Assembly (NCBI GenBank): GCA_030704615.1
Contig: CM060734.1
Span: forward strand, 33,436,042 to 33,496,041
Direction: 5' to 3'
DNA length: 60,000 nucleotides
DNA from: Takakia lepidozioides
Taxonomy: Eukaryota > Streptophyta > Takakiopsida > Takakiales > Takakiaceae
This document shows positions 45,919-58,884 of the stretch, piece by piece (the stretch's first letter is position 1; each line of letters starts with the position of its first letter). A program made the position numbers and the translations under genes. A model generated the notes under the pieces. It was not told where the DNA came from. It worked only from the letters and a program-made list of their open reading frames with translations, and searched no databases.

Positions 45919-48900
45919 AAGAGGGAGAGAGAGAGGTATGTGGACAATTGGAGGGGCAGAAAAACAGAGAGAGGAGGAAATTATCGAATTTCCTAGCGTT
46001 GAATTGCTAATTTATGCATCTCAATTCATTCCTTGTCAGCCGCATCACAATTGGTTTCCAACAATTTGGTCATGAAATGAATTTTCTTGACATTGCTCCC
46101 GATACATGTGTAGTAATATTGCAGGGATGTTGCGTTGTCGGTTTGCCTCTGTCAAGCATTTGATAGGTGCCTCTATTTCGATGGGGGATGAACTGGCAGG
46201 TTGGAACGGCGGTGGTAACCAGAAATGACGGAAAGCTTGCTTTGGGGCGGCTTGGTGCCTTATGTGAACAGGTTTGTTTCCTAAGTAATTTGCCACGCAG
46301 TTTACCATTTGCCCGATGTGCAAGTGCAGAGGAAGATATTTGGATTACAAAACGCGCTTGACGGAAGTTCAATCGTGACATGTCAATCTGCAATGCCTGA
46401 CTGAAATTGGGAGCAGTCTAGTTGTTGTCTTATCAGCACTTGTCCTCGGGGAACAATTGCTGCAAGCACTAGTTCTGCGGGATCCTGCCGCTCGCATTCG
46501 TCTGAAGGTTTTAGGCAACCAGCGTCAGAAAACCCAGCCCAAAATTTGCCATTGTGCTCGGACCAATCAGATTGAACGTTGCTTTATGGGCTCGGATTGA
46601 CATCATGCTGAAAATATGATGTTGATTATGAGCATTTCCCACTGTATCGACTTCTTCCAGACAAGTGCCTGTTTGCAGTCTGGATAGAAATTGCATCCAG
46701 ACTGGACAGCTCTCATGGGATATGGTCTTAACTGTACTGTCATCTCATCAGTTGGACGTCATGTGATCTTCCCAACTGATCCACATCAGAGAAGGTCGCT
46801 AATTTCAAACTCAAGTCTTTAATGCTCATAAGTGAGCCATGCCTATCAAAGAGTCTAAAGTATCTGACTGTCCAACTGTGCAGCACTGTGTGTCCTTTGA
46901 AATCTTTCTCTTGAGGCCTGTTTCTCCTTGTCAACAAAGATTTGCAGGTTTCCTGTTACATTTTGGTTATGATTTTTAAGTCAGTGATGTGCTGCAGGTG
47001 AAAGAGCTAATGTCAGCGGGAATAGAAGTCATATTTGTGACGTCAGGGGCGGTGGGCGTGGGCCGCCAAAAACTACGTCATCAGCGCCTCATGAATAGCA
47101 GGTGTGGTTTTGTGAGACTATCTGAAATCACCTCATGAATCAAACGTCATCTTGTGGACGCTCTACGCAGGTCTGCAGATCTTGGTGATTATGAAATAAA
47201 TTCACTAACTATCCTCTCAATAGCAGGTGTGGTTTTGTGACACTCTCTCACTGAAATCACCTCATGAATCAGGGGTCTTCTTGTGGACTCTCCACTCAGG
47301 TCTGCAGATCTTGGAGATTATGAAATAAATTCATTAACTATCCTCTGCCCGTGGAGAGTTTTTGCATGAATCACAAGTTCTCCACTCAGGTGTGTAGATC
47401 GTTAAATCTTCAAACGGATTCAGTAACCATTCCATCCTTAAAACTGCTTAAGAGGTTTTGAGCCAGTTTCACTTGCAACACTGTCAGATGAATTGGTCTC
47501 AGTGGAGCAGAACAGTGCCTGACAGCTAGAGAATTTCAATGGACACAGGGATACAGGCAGAAAGTCTTTGATAGCTTACTCTTTCACTAGTGTTTTGTTT
47601 CCTGGTAGAAAGATGCAAAATTTGGATTTTACCTCTCAATCTTCTGGATGATCATAGCTAGTTGCAAGCCTGGCCCAGAAAACAGAATCACAATCCATGC
47701 CATCAGATGGACAGACTTATTTGGCCTTGAATTGAAGTTAAGTCCAGGGAGTTCTTATCTGTTTATTGATGGTACTGGCCGTTTTCTTACTAATGATTCT
47801 ATTGTTGAGGCAGTTTTGTAGATCTACAAAAACCGCAGTGTGAGTTGGATGGGAAGCCTTGCGCAGCCGTTGGTCAGAGTGGTCTGATGGCTCTGTATGA
47901 CAGTCTCTTTAGCCAGGTATGTTCTCTACAGGAATGGTCTTTTTCTGGTGGTCCTACTGATGTTCATGCTGCAAGCTCCTTGAAATCCTGTGCAGAGTAT
48001 GCCTGTACTGTTTACTTCTCCCCAGAGGGTTAAATTCATTACTGTTAGTAAGCCATTCACAGCGTGTCAGCTGGTTAATAGATGGATAAAAAGAGTGATA
48101 GCTTGCATGAAGAGTTACTGGAGGGAGGATTACACCGTGCATTTAACAGAAGGGCTTTGTTAGACTATAGGATGTCCACGTACAATGCCATGGTTGCAGT
48201 AGGCATACTTTTTTTGTCTGTCTATGTCTCTGTGCTGTGCTGACTGGATGCTTTGGTCTACGGCTACAAGGCTAGGATAGGGAAGTCCGATTTCTTCCGC
48301 TCCCTGCTGCCACATCTTTCTGTGCCATCTTCTCTTCTTCCTTTCAGCTCCCTGCCCCGTGTGTCCTTCCTCTTTGTCAGCATTCGTCCGTCTATCTCAT
48401 AGCTTTTCCTTCGACTTATTTCTAGCATTGCTCAAGTCTAGGACAAGTAGGGCAGACTGAGTGACTACTCTCTTTCTGAAAGTGCAGCTGGATGTGGCGT
48501 CATCGCAACTCCTTGTGACAGACAATGATTTCCAAGATCCTGATTTTAGAGAGCAGCTGTGTGAAACAGTCAACTCCCTACTGGAGCTTCGAGTGGTGCC
48601 TGTCTTCAATGAAAATGATGCCATTAGTACAAGGAAGGCACCATACAAGGTACGATATGCAACTTGCATTCATTCATTGGTGCACTTGTGATCGGATGGC
48701 TTAGCCTGCTCCATACAGAATTGCTCTATTGTAGGTAGAGAGGGAGTGTGCCAAATTAGCGAAGACCAAAGTATGTGGTAAGAGAGAAGTGATGCCTAGA
48801 GGGTAAGGAACCATGGAGATTAAGAGTCTGTACATGGGTGAAACCTTCTTGCAGGATGCAACAGGTATATTCTGGGATAATGACAGCTTGGCTGCACTGT

Positions 48901-51900
48901 TGGCCTTGGAGCTGAAGGCTGATCTCCTCATCCTTCTGAGTGACGTGGAAGGCCTTTACACAGGGCCACCAAGTGAACCAAAGTCAAAGCTTATACATAC
49001 CTATTTAAAGGAAAAGCATGATGACATGGTTACATTTGGGGAAAAATCAAGGGTTGGTAGAGGGGGAATGACTGCCAAGGTGTATGCAGCATGGAATGCC
49101 GCATCTGCTGGAATCCCTGTTGTTATTACAAGGTGAGCCCGAGCCTGCTCACCTACCACTCCCCACAACCACTTTACATACAAGTTGACATTGCTGGATG
49201 GATAATGGTCCTGTTGTTGTTGTCAAAACCACATCTAAGCAGAAAGGTGAAATGGGGAATGGGGCAAGATGAAAGTAGAATGGACACCACCATAGCTGAA
49301 GGCCTGTTGAACTTGGAAGCTATCAGTAAGGTCCTTATGGCGCAAAGTTTGTTTTCCAAAAGCTGCAAGGGATATCATATTAATAGCAGATACAGGTGCA
49401 CATATACAAGTTTGGAAGTCAGGATTGACAAGGGGTTGGTTTGTGTTTGAGGGAAGTGGGTATGCTGCTGAGGGCCTTCAGCGTGTAATGCGAGGGGACC
49501 ATGTGGGCACTCTCTTCCATAAGAATGCCCATCTGTGGGTTGACATGAAGGAAACAGGTGCCCGGGATATGGCGGTTGCTGCCAGGGATGCCAGCCGTCG
49601 CCTCCAGGTTGTGAGTTCTAACTGATCTGTTTGCGCTTTTTTCAATCTTCCTTCCCATCTTGAAGGAAAAATAAAAACCAGGAGTTGAAGTGCAAGCGTG
49701 ATGGAGACAATGCATCCTATGCTTCAGTATGAATTGGAGTGTTCCTACAACTGGCTTGTGTAGGACTCACAGTTGAAGGTACCTCTACTCACCAACTTTC
49801 AATGATTGGTTTATATTGCAGGGGCTTTCATCAGAGGATCGGCAGCAGATGCTGATTGCAGTTGCTGATGCATTGGTGGCCAATGAGGCAATTATCAAGG
49901 CTGAAAATGAGGCTGATGTTGAAGCAGCCCAGCTGAATGGCATCGCCAAGTCATTGATTGGTCGCTTAACAATCAAGCCTGGCAAAGTGAGTTACATATT
50001 CCTTTTGCTTTATAGGCTTGCTGGAGGATGAATATCCCTTTCACTGGTGTTAGCCCATAATCTGGTCATGGCCTTGGATAGTTAATACATTTTTCAGTGT
50101 TGATATTACAAGTGTTCTCAGGACTGGATTTTCTCTGTCTGGAAGTGAAGATCTTGATGCCCTTAAGTTCTGGTGAATTCTAGTCGTATTTGACTATGCA
50201 CTTTGCAGATTTGGCGAACTCCTGAGTTCTTTGAGACTGGAACTACGAGGAAGTTGTTTTCCAGTAAATGTTACTGGAGATTGTCATTTGTCTGGAAGTT
50301 AAGATCCACATGCCCTTCAGTTCCGACAAATTCTCATTGTGTCTGGTTTTGCAGATTGCAGATTTAGCGAAGTCCCTCAAGGTCCTTGCAGAGATGAAGG
50401 AGCCAGTTGGGCAAGTGTTGAAGCGCACTGAGGTTGGTGTCTCTTTCACCTTCTAAGTAACTTGGCTTCACATTCAGTGAAAGGGTTTTGTTTACTTAGA
50501 AGGCGAGGTAGCCTTATAATTCATGGACCATCAGTAGGCTGTTTGTGTGTGAAGACAGAGAGATTGTACTCATAAGACGTTGTTTGCCGTAGCCTTGTGG
50601 CCATTGACCCCGCGCCCAGTTTGAGCGGGAACAAAAGGGACAGAACCTACCTCTGTCAGGGGCTGACGTTGGTAGTAAGACTTACCTCCATATAAAGAAT
50701 TAATCCGGGTTTTCCAGACATCCTCTAGAAATCCCTTCACACAAGCATCAATCTGCTGTGTGTGATTTGCCCAAAAACTAGGCCTCAGGAGGGCCTGGGC
50801 TTTTGGCTCAGCCTCGAGACTTTCAAAGTTGGTAAACAGGGGTACAGGCACAATTCCCTTAATAGATTTGAAGAGAGCGTCTCTTTGGTGAGAGAACCCC
50901 GGACAGTGTATCAGAAAATGAATACTGTCTTCAGATTGCCCACACAACGGGCAATTGCACTCTCCCTTTCCTCTCTGCTTCTGTTTGCTGTTCAAAGGTA
51001 GGCTTCCTGCCCTGAGTTTAAATTTCAGTCTAGTGCCGAGAGTGGGTAGACCCTTGAGGTCATCCAAGATGTCCTCCCCCATGTCACAGACTGGAAACAA
51101 GGAAGTTTTCTGCCTAACTTCATTTTCATCAGACAATCTCATGGCAACAGACATGGCTGAGGACACTACAGCCTCTAAGTCAGATTTATCCAGCAGGGTC
51201 AAGACTTGCGGATCCAGGTCCAGGTCCTTGAGGATCTCTTCTACTCTCTTCTGCCAGGACTTAGCCTGTTTGACAGGGCGGTCCTGTTTCCAAGATATAG
51301 AGTCGATTAACTTAGGATATCTGGTGTTGGGCATATGTTGCAGCTGACCCCACCATCTGACCTTGAATTCATCTCGTCGGGAGCTTAAGAACGGAATGCC
51401 AAACTCACCCCGAACAGCCACATTTGCTGTTTTGGAGCATGCTGACATACACTCCAGCACCCCCACTTGAATGGATTCTAGAGACTTAGCCTGGTTGGAG
51501 TTATCAACCCATATAGCAGATCCGTACTCCAAGGCAGGTCTAATAACGCGACAAAGCATGGTTTTCTGAAGACAGAGAGAGTGACTTAGGAGGTTTTGCT
51601 CGCCATAGCCTTGAGGCCACTCTCACTGCTAAAGGCTTGTTTGCGTAGGTTTGTGGGAGAGAAATAGAGTCCTTTTGTGGAAGATATTTTTCAGTTGACG
51701 TGTCTTAACAAAGTTTGTGTATCAGGTAGCTGAAGGGCTAATTTTAGAGAAGACGACGTGTCCTTTGGGAGTGGTCTTGGTGGTGTTCGAGTCTCGGCCA
51801 GATGCTTTGGTTCAGGTATTGTTTTGTCTGTCTCCTCCCTACGCTATTCTTAGCCACGACAAGTGATTCATTTGTTAATTTCAGTGACATGTTTTGAGCG

Positions 51901-54900
51901 GGTGAAGAGAATACGTTCTCTTGAAGCGAAGTCTAAAGCCCCAAAGCATGTATCGCAACTCAATGCATGTATGTTTGTAAGGGAATGCATTGTTCAAAGG
52001 AAATAAGACTGCTCAAGACTGAAATAAGTTTTCTTGAGAATCCTGATTTGAGATTTTACTTATTTCTATCTATGGCGACCTGAAATATGCCTTCGGCTTC
52101 TTCTGCTTGGCCCACTGGTCTGTCTACCAGGATCATGGTCAAATTCTGCAATTCCCATATTCCTGCTTCCACATGGTCTTTTGAAGGAGTGCCTAAACTG
52201 CAGTGGCTCAAGCACAAGAAAAAAGAGAAATGAATTAACATCACCGGGAAATTATGCCAAAGCCTGGAGGATCTTCCACATGCATTACAAGTATGCGCGG
52301 TTAAATCTGTCACTTTCAAAGATAGTTACCAAATATGTTCTCCTGTGTTATATTGTGTGGGGGCAGATAGCATCACTGGCCATTCGTAGTGGGAACGGGC
52401 TTCTGTTGAAGGGTGGCAAGGAAGCTGCTCGCTCTAATGCCATACTACACAAGGTGCTCAGTTTTGCTTCAATCCTGCTGAAGGACAAATGAATCTATTA
52501 GATTATTGTGTATCATTTGAAGGCTGTGCAATGGTTGAATCTATTGCAAGAGGTCAGACCATGTATCAGTAATTTTCTCCTGTAAGACGGAACAATGTGT
52601 GCAGAAGGTGCACAGTTAGCTAACCCTAGCTAAGGAGGTTTGGTTGCTGGTCCTTCTATTGTAACACCTAATCAAGCTTCTAACTGTTCAAGGAACATAT
52701 TTTCTTTTCAGCTACTTAAGGATTCAACTATTGAGTAACCAAGTTAGCATGTGGTGGTGACGCTTCCAGAATCACATTGCAGACATGTGTTTAGCTTTAA
52801 GGTATGTGGGGCTTTGAACAAGGGAGTTAAATGGATCTGATGCAGGTTATCACTGAAGCGCTGCCTAAGTCTGTGGGTCCAGCCCTCATTGGTCTTGTTA
52901 TTACCAGGGAGGAAATTCCAGACCTTCTCAAGGTACAGATATGTGCTGAAAACTGTAGTTTTCCTTGCAGCGCTTTTTTTCTTTCATAATTAGAACCTCT
53001 ATTGTAAGTACGATCTCAATTATTTTCCCATCTAAGAAAGTTTTGTTTTGCAACTCTACTCCGACTAATAGATTTCGTTTAATTTGCTTGCTAGTTGGAC
53101 GATGTTATAGATCTGGTCATACCCAGAGGGAGCAACAAACTTGTTTATCAGATCAAGGGGGCCACGAAGATTCCTGTCCTCGGCCATGCTGGTCAGTTGT
53201 CTATCACCACCATAGTGTTGTTTGTGTCAACGCTTTCAACAATCTTGGTAAACACTTGACACAATGTAAGGTAGAGAGCAGATAAGCAGTGCTTACCATT
53301 ATACTTGTGTGATGCCAATGGCAGTCATATCAGCACTAACTATCCTGGTAACCCAAAGGTGATTATTTGCATGCATTATGGCTATTCAGTCTGAACCTCA
53401 ATGACATCCTGATAGGTGTAAACCTATCACCAACTCAGAGGGCTTAGCATCCGGTGGGGATTATACCCCCAAAGAGATGGCATGGCCAACATTCACAGGG
53501 TGCGTTTTATCGAATTTTATCTTTGGTTGACTTACAGAAGTGCAGGTTGTCTGTGCCTCGAATGTTCAGTCAGTCAGTACCTGTCACTATTATGGCCTTA
53601 ACTATTCAATCTGAGCCTCAACGATATCTTGATAGGTGTAAACCTATCACCAACTTCGGAAGGCTTAGCATCCTGTGGGGATTATACCCCCAAAGATATA
53701 GCATGGCCAACATTCACAGGGAAGTGTCAATCAAAATTTATCTTTGGTTGACTGACAGAAGTGCAGGTTGTCTGTGCCTTGAATTTGATTAAAGAGGTCA
53801 GTAAGTCAGTACCTGTCGCTATTATGGCCTTCAGGCTATTCAGTCTGAACCTCAATGATATCCTGATAGGTTTACAACTATCACCAACTTCGGAAGGCTT
53901 GGCATCCTGTGGGGATTATACCCCCAAAGATATAGCATGGCCAACATTCACAGGGAACAGTTAATCAAAATTTATCTTTGGTTGAGTCACAGAAGTGCAG
54001 GTTGTCTGTGCCTGGAATTTGATTAATGAGTTCAGTAAGTCAGTCTCAACAAGTTTAAAATGATAGAAAATGGTGCTACTGTACATTCTCACTTGTTTCT
54101 GGTTATCTGGTCAGATGGTGTTTGCCATGTGTTTGTGGACAAGGCAGCTGACCTTGAAAAAGCCAAGCGCATTGTGGTGGACTCCAAAACTGATTATCCA
54201 GCTGCCTGCAATGCATTGGTAGGAAAGAGTAACCCTTTTCAGAGATGTGTACCAGATTTTCTTGAGTTGACGTTTACATAGAAGTTATCAGTTGTTATAG
54301 AGGAGAGAGTTTTGTTGCTGTAAACAGCCGATGACTAAATAATCGCATATGAACCATGCCAAATTTTCCGGCTGGGGACTTGTGGCCCAGCACTACGGTC
54401 AGTGTTGGGAAATGCATGTTGAAACTGGGGACAGGAAGGAAAGGGAATGTTGAATGATGGCTACCTTGTCTTTTATACCACAGCACTAGTACTGAACATG
54501 GATGGTTTCCACATAGCAGAAAATAGGAACGGTTAAGCACTGTATATCAATTGGAAAAGTTTGAACAACTCCAAACACGGCCTTTAAGTCCCAGGTCCCA
54601 ATGGGCAAGAGCATATGAGAACAAAACTGTTGTCAATTCCCGAGGTTGTGAAGAGTGTTTGTTTGCATGTGCTTGCAACTGACTCAGGTCTTCAATGGTG
54701 CACGACAAAGGAGAAGCATTTGTTCTGATGCTTGAGTGGTTTGCAGGAAACGTTGCTGATACATGAGCACTTAGTTGGTACTGGTGGCTTGGAGATGCTT
54801 GTTTTTGCTCTCCAGTCTGCAGGTAGTTATCTGCCACTTTGTATTGAAGAATTTAGTTTTATATCCCAGTCACTGCCGTTTTTGTAACCGAAAGAGTTGT

Positions 54901-57380
54901 CTTCTATGAGGAAATTAATTGAGACGTGTGCTTTCTGGGCATGGCAGGCGTTACACTGTATGGGGGCCCAAGGGCAGTGGCGTTGCTGAAGCTGCCTAAG
55001 GCCACCAGCTTCCACACTGAGTATAGTGCATTGGCTTGCACTGTCGAAGTTGTGGACGATGTGCATGCTGCCATCAATCACATCCACGAGCATGGCAGGT
55101 GATTACGAATTTTCTGACCCTGTGGAGATCCCCCTTTCCATCTCTTTCATTTTTTATGCCCTCTGGTTTTGTGAAGAGGAACTGTGGAACTCTGTGAGTT
55201 GGAGTCTTCACCTGTATGCATGAAGTTGACCTTTACTTTTGAAGAGACAGAAATGAGTAGCGCATCCGGAGAGAAAGAGGTTGGGTTCTCTGGCACTCAA
55301 CTGATTGGTGAGGGGTGTTGACAGTTCGCACACCGAGTGCATTGTGACGGAGGATATCGCTGTCGCCGAGACATTTCTGCGTGATGTAGACAGGTGCGTG
55401 CCCAGGTTTAAGGAGCAATATGACCATCTGTGACTGCTGCGAAGTTGTGCACTTGGACAGTCTGAACCCCTGCGTATTGCAAATCATTTTCTTTAAATTA
55501 GCTCAGCACGTTTGGATAATTGTATGATGGGACCTTTTCAGTTCAGGTAGAGTCATCTCGTTGGTCATTCCTCTGTGGGTTATAATCCTCTTCTAGGCAA
55601 CAATTGCATAGGTTCAGAAGTCTCATCGAGGTATTGATTTAAACTTGGAATGATTTGTATTCTCTACAATTTGGCGCCTCTGTTGGCTGCAGTGCTGCTG
55701 TCTTCCATAATGCAAGCACACGCTTCTCTGATGGAGCTCGCTTTGGGCTTGGTGCAGAGGTGCTCTCTCTTTCACAGACCACTACTTCTCCTTCCCCCTG
55801 CACATTTTTAGGCAGGGTATGCCTTAGCCAACATGTACAGGAAATGGTGGCATTGAGAGTTTTCTTTCTTTCATTCTTTCATCTCTCTCTCTCTGCCTTT
55901 GGGCCTGTTGTGGATGGAATGATAAAACTAGAAGGCCAGAATCTCTCCTACCTGTACCATCCAGAAATACTGACAGTATGATTTCTTCTCCTCTCGTTCT
56001 GCTTACTGCAAGATTTGATGCAGATACTATTGCCTATGTAGCTTTCAGCTTTGAAGATCCGAAGTGCCTGGCAGCCAACCTGCATGAGGTGCAGGCACTT
56101 CATCTTCAGCCATCATTTGATACTACCTGAAGCGGTTTTTTGTTGTTCTACTTTGTCCCATGGGCCCTCGGCCCCCTGTGAACATTGATGAACTTTCCTT
56201 CTTTCTTCATTTCATTTCATTTCATTTCTTTCCCTTGCTGGTTTTGCTCTACCCAATGCTTGCGTAGTCTATGAAGCCTACGACAAGCAATGTTGTATGT
56301 GAGCATCTCTCTGTGGGAAGTAAACCTCTAAATTTTTCTCTTCGTTTGTGCCTTTGTTCCACCACTTCCTAGTTTGGACCGAGATCAAAAGGTGTTTTCC
56401 CAACACCTAGAGATCTGTGAAACATTCGATTCAGAAGTGGCGCATAGAAAAATCTATAATGAAGAGGTCAAGGCTGAGTATGTCCAGGCCTTGCAAGAGG
56501 CTCTCCCTCATTTTGTCCACTTGCTCCAAGACCAAAAGTTTGCTGGAGGATGACAGGGAACTGTTTTTTGATTATCCTGCAGGTCGGCATAAGCACTGGT
56601 AGAGTCCATGCGCGAGGCCCAGTTGGAGTTGAAGGTCTCCTCACCATTCGATGGTACGTAACAAATGTGCCTTTTTGATAAATACGAAGAGCTAGCTGTC
56701 TTTGCTTTCAGTGCACTCATCCACCTCCAATTGGTGATCATATGCCTGTCAAATTGATAATGGAGCATAGCACTGCAGTATGATGTTAGTGCCAGCCTGA
56801 AAGTTATTCTTCAGAGCATGTTTTTTAGACGCTCTTAGATGAATTCATTTGATTTTCTGTGAATACAGAAAATGATTAAATTATTCGACGCGCTCCAGGT
56901 GAAGAGAAGTAACCAGTATAATATTAATAGGATTAGCTTAAGGTTGGCAGTAAGTACATTTCTCCTATTTAGTACTTTCCTGTTGCAGTTAGTGAGTGTC
57001 CAGATATACACGTAAATTGCGCATGACCTCTTCAATCCAGATTGTGTGTTAGACACAGAATTGGGCCTAGCCAATCGAGTGTTGTGAGCCCCATGGTCGA
57101 GGCTGTCTGTAATTGTTGGTTGGAGTGTGATGGCAGGTTGCTAAGGGGCAGTGGCCAACTGGTGGACAGTGATCACGGTGTAGTTTACCTCCACAGGGAT
57201 CTACCAGTTAACACAGAAAATCGGGCTCAGAGAGCTGTTGCAAATGGAAGCCATGTCCTGAGCAATGGAAACGTCACTGCAGGTCATGAGACTGGGTTGA
57301 GCAATGGACCACACATCAAAGCTATTCCCTCCAGTAATGGGCCCATCACTAGCAATGGAGTTCCATCTGCTGTACAGTAA
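45642..57380 (+). CDS. P5CS: Delta-1-pyrroline-5-carboxylate synthetase (P5CS), 20 exons
   Basis: Bifunctional enzyme converting glutamate to glutamyl phosphate (N-terminal glutamate 5-kinase) and on to glutamate semialdehyde (C-terminal reductase), the first steps of proline synthesis in the cytosol. Exons: 45642-45692, 46200-46271, 46998-47101, 47814-47916, 48488-48649, 48855-49132, 49457-49607, 49822-49986, 50355-50432, 51726-51815, 52367-52453, 52846-52932, 53095-53191, 54115-54218, 54747-54822, 54948-55098, 55325-55393, 55693-55759, 56583-56653, 57137-57380. All introns are GT-AG; total 2,307 nt, 768 residues, no stop. Kinase motifs: [41 protein letters not shown]. Reductase motifs: [34 protein letters not shown], catalytic Cys540 in PAACNA, TLYGGPR. 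Phe125, equivalent to the Phe linked to proline feedback inhibition, is kept. No transit peptide. The last 55 or so residues are an Asn/Gly/Ser-rich tail absent from Arabidopsis P5CS (717 residues). Confidence 0.96.
45886..45935 (+). repeat. (GT)n(GA)n microsatellite in P5CS intron 1
   Basis: A compound dinucleotide run, GTGTGT then GAGAGA with a few interruptions. Confidence 0.95.
47094..47345 (+). repeat. 125-bp tandem duplication containing the exon 3 donor site of P5CS
   Basis: Units start at 47094 and 47219 with AATAGCAGGTGTGGTTTTGTGA. Unit 1 contains the last 8 bp of exon 3 and its GT donor (47102); unit 2 repeats the same donor context in intron 3. Use of the second donor would add 125 nt and shift the frame. 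Confidence 0.92.
50564..51566 (-). mobile_element. 5'-truncated LINE in P5CS intron 9
   Basis: An uninterrupted 329-codon - strand frame (51559-50570) begins inside the reverse-transcriptase thumb ([11 protein letters not shown]), runs through WWGQLQHMP and ends with a CCHC zinc motif [17 protein letters not shown] (near 50940), as in the C-terminus of non-LTR retrotransposon ORF2. TGAAGACAGAGAGA occurs exactly on both sides (50550-50563 and 51567-51580), fitting a 14-bp target duplication. Similarity between the flanks continues for about 60 bp beyond the right copy, so the right flank may instead be the 3' end of an older LINE of the same family. The intact frame implies a recent insertion. 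Confidence 0.88.
53377..54045 (+). repeat. About 220-bp tandem repeat, three copies, in P5CS intron 13
   Basis: Units begin at about 53377, 53591 and 53821 (ATTATGGC...). Each carries CTATCACCAACT, GGGGATTATACCCCCAAAGA and CATGGCCAACATTCACAGGG. Units 1 and 2 include a small inverted repeat GATAGGTGTAAACCTATC. They expand the intron to 923 bp. Confidence 0.92.
56205..56229 (+). repeat. (TTTCA)n microsatellite in P5CS intron 18
   Basis: About four to five copies of TTTCA. Confidence 0.9.
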
Positions 57381-58509
57381 AAGTCCATTGTTTGAAGAGT
57401 AGGTGAGAAAGTGTTTTGGGGGATACTAGACTGACGTATTTGTCTGTCTTGTTCCGTTTTGGGGCTGGTTTAGAGATTCCTTCTTCTAAGTGGGAAGCAT
57501 GACTTTTGCCTCCCTATTATTCATTGGAGATTCGACACACCGGGATCAAAGGGCTGCTGTTAAGAACAATCAAACATCTGCCAAATTGTACCATTTCCTG
57601 TCAGATTTTTTCTAAGTAGGTCTGCCCCAAGCTTTTTGAGAGAGCTTGTAGTGCTAATATGCGAACTCGAGTGACAGAGACCTCGTAAGATCGTTAGTGT
57701 GAATAGTGACTGCACAGCGAGGGCTCATGTCATGCAGGGCTCAATGCAGCCTTAAATAATCAGTAACAACCCTGTCATTGGTCTCAATTTTTTGCTTACT
57801 ACCATGAGTCTTCAGGCAAGTCACTTCTCCCGTCCTTTTTTATTCCTATATAAACAACTATGAGAGGTCATAAAATCTGAAGATTTTTGTGCAGCTGCAT
57901 ACATGTTAGCCCTTCGTCTTTGTTTCCAGAGAGAAGTTGTAGCCCAATTGTAAAGCATGTGCCGAGCATGTGAGTAGTACCAGGATTTTGATATCTGTCT
58001 ATGTCGGGGGCTGTCCCAGCTTGTGAATGGCTTCCATTGGGATGGGCTCATTGCTGCTTAATGTATCTGACAACCAGTTAAACCCATTCGTCATTTGAGG
58101 GGGATGGGGTGTACATTGGAAAGAGGCCCTAAGCAGTCTCCTGGCCAAAACCCATCCAGTTTTGCTTGGACTCTCTTGCAAGTAGGTTGGTGATGTGCAT
58201 GATGGTTTGTGCAGATTTAGATTGCTGGTGCATATGGTAAGGGTTTAGTCAACAGCATGCGCACACGGCTTGAACTTGTATAATGCAGATTACATACATT
58301 TTCATGTTGTGAGGCAATATGTCGAGCTCTCTAGATGAGCAAGGCCTGCCCTACAAGGTCTGGCTCATCCCATCTTACTCATAATATACAAACAAAATTG
58401 GGATGCATACAGTCTAAAAACAAACCGTACACATTTCTTTGGATATACACTTTGTAAAGATTGTCCGAGACATTTTATGAACAGTGGATGGAGAAAATCC
58501 CCATTGGGC
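57381..58509. other. P5CS 3' flank
   Basis: Should contain the 3' untranslated region. No canonical AATAAA close to the stop was identified; no other gene is seen. Confidence 0.5.
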
Positions 58510-58517
58510 TTCTCAAC
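58510..58517 (+). repeat. Target duplication of hAT MITE (left)
   Basis: TTCTCAAC; the right copy at 58876-58884 reads TTCTCCAAC, differing by one base. Confidence 0.65.
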
Positions 58518-58875
58518 CTGTGTTGGGCGGGTATTAGAGTCATCGGGATGTCAAAAGCAGGATATCAACCTGGGTATAAATGTATCCAGACCTGGAACCG
58601 GCATTTTTTAGTATCCGGGATAGATGCATTTATCGACGGATATGAAAATACGAAAATAATAATAATCCTATACCGGTGTAATACACGGCAGATATCCGGC
58701 CAAAATCCGTCAATACCTGGCGGATCTCAGCCCTAAACCTAATAACTGTATGCATACCCAGATATGCTGTTGGTCATGTTGGTAATGCCCGGAACCGGCG
58801 GATATCTAAAACCAAAAGTTTTTAATATTCGGAACCGGCGTATATGAAAAAAAGGTGTAGATCCGCCCAACACTA
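58518..58875. mobile_element. hAT-type MITE (358 bp)
   Basis: The ends are inverted: CTGTGTTGGGCGGGT on the left, TAGTGTTGGGCGGAT read inward from the right. The TAGTGTTGGGC-type end and an 8-9-bp duplication fit the hAT superfamily. Internally the words GGAACCGGCGGATAT and GATATCCGG recur as subterminal repeats in both orientations. No coding capacity. Confidence 0.78.
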
Positions 58876-58884
58876 TTCTCCAAC

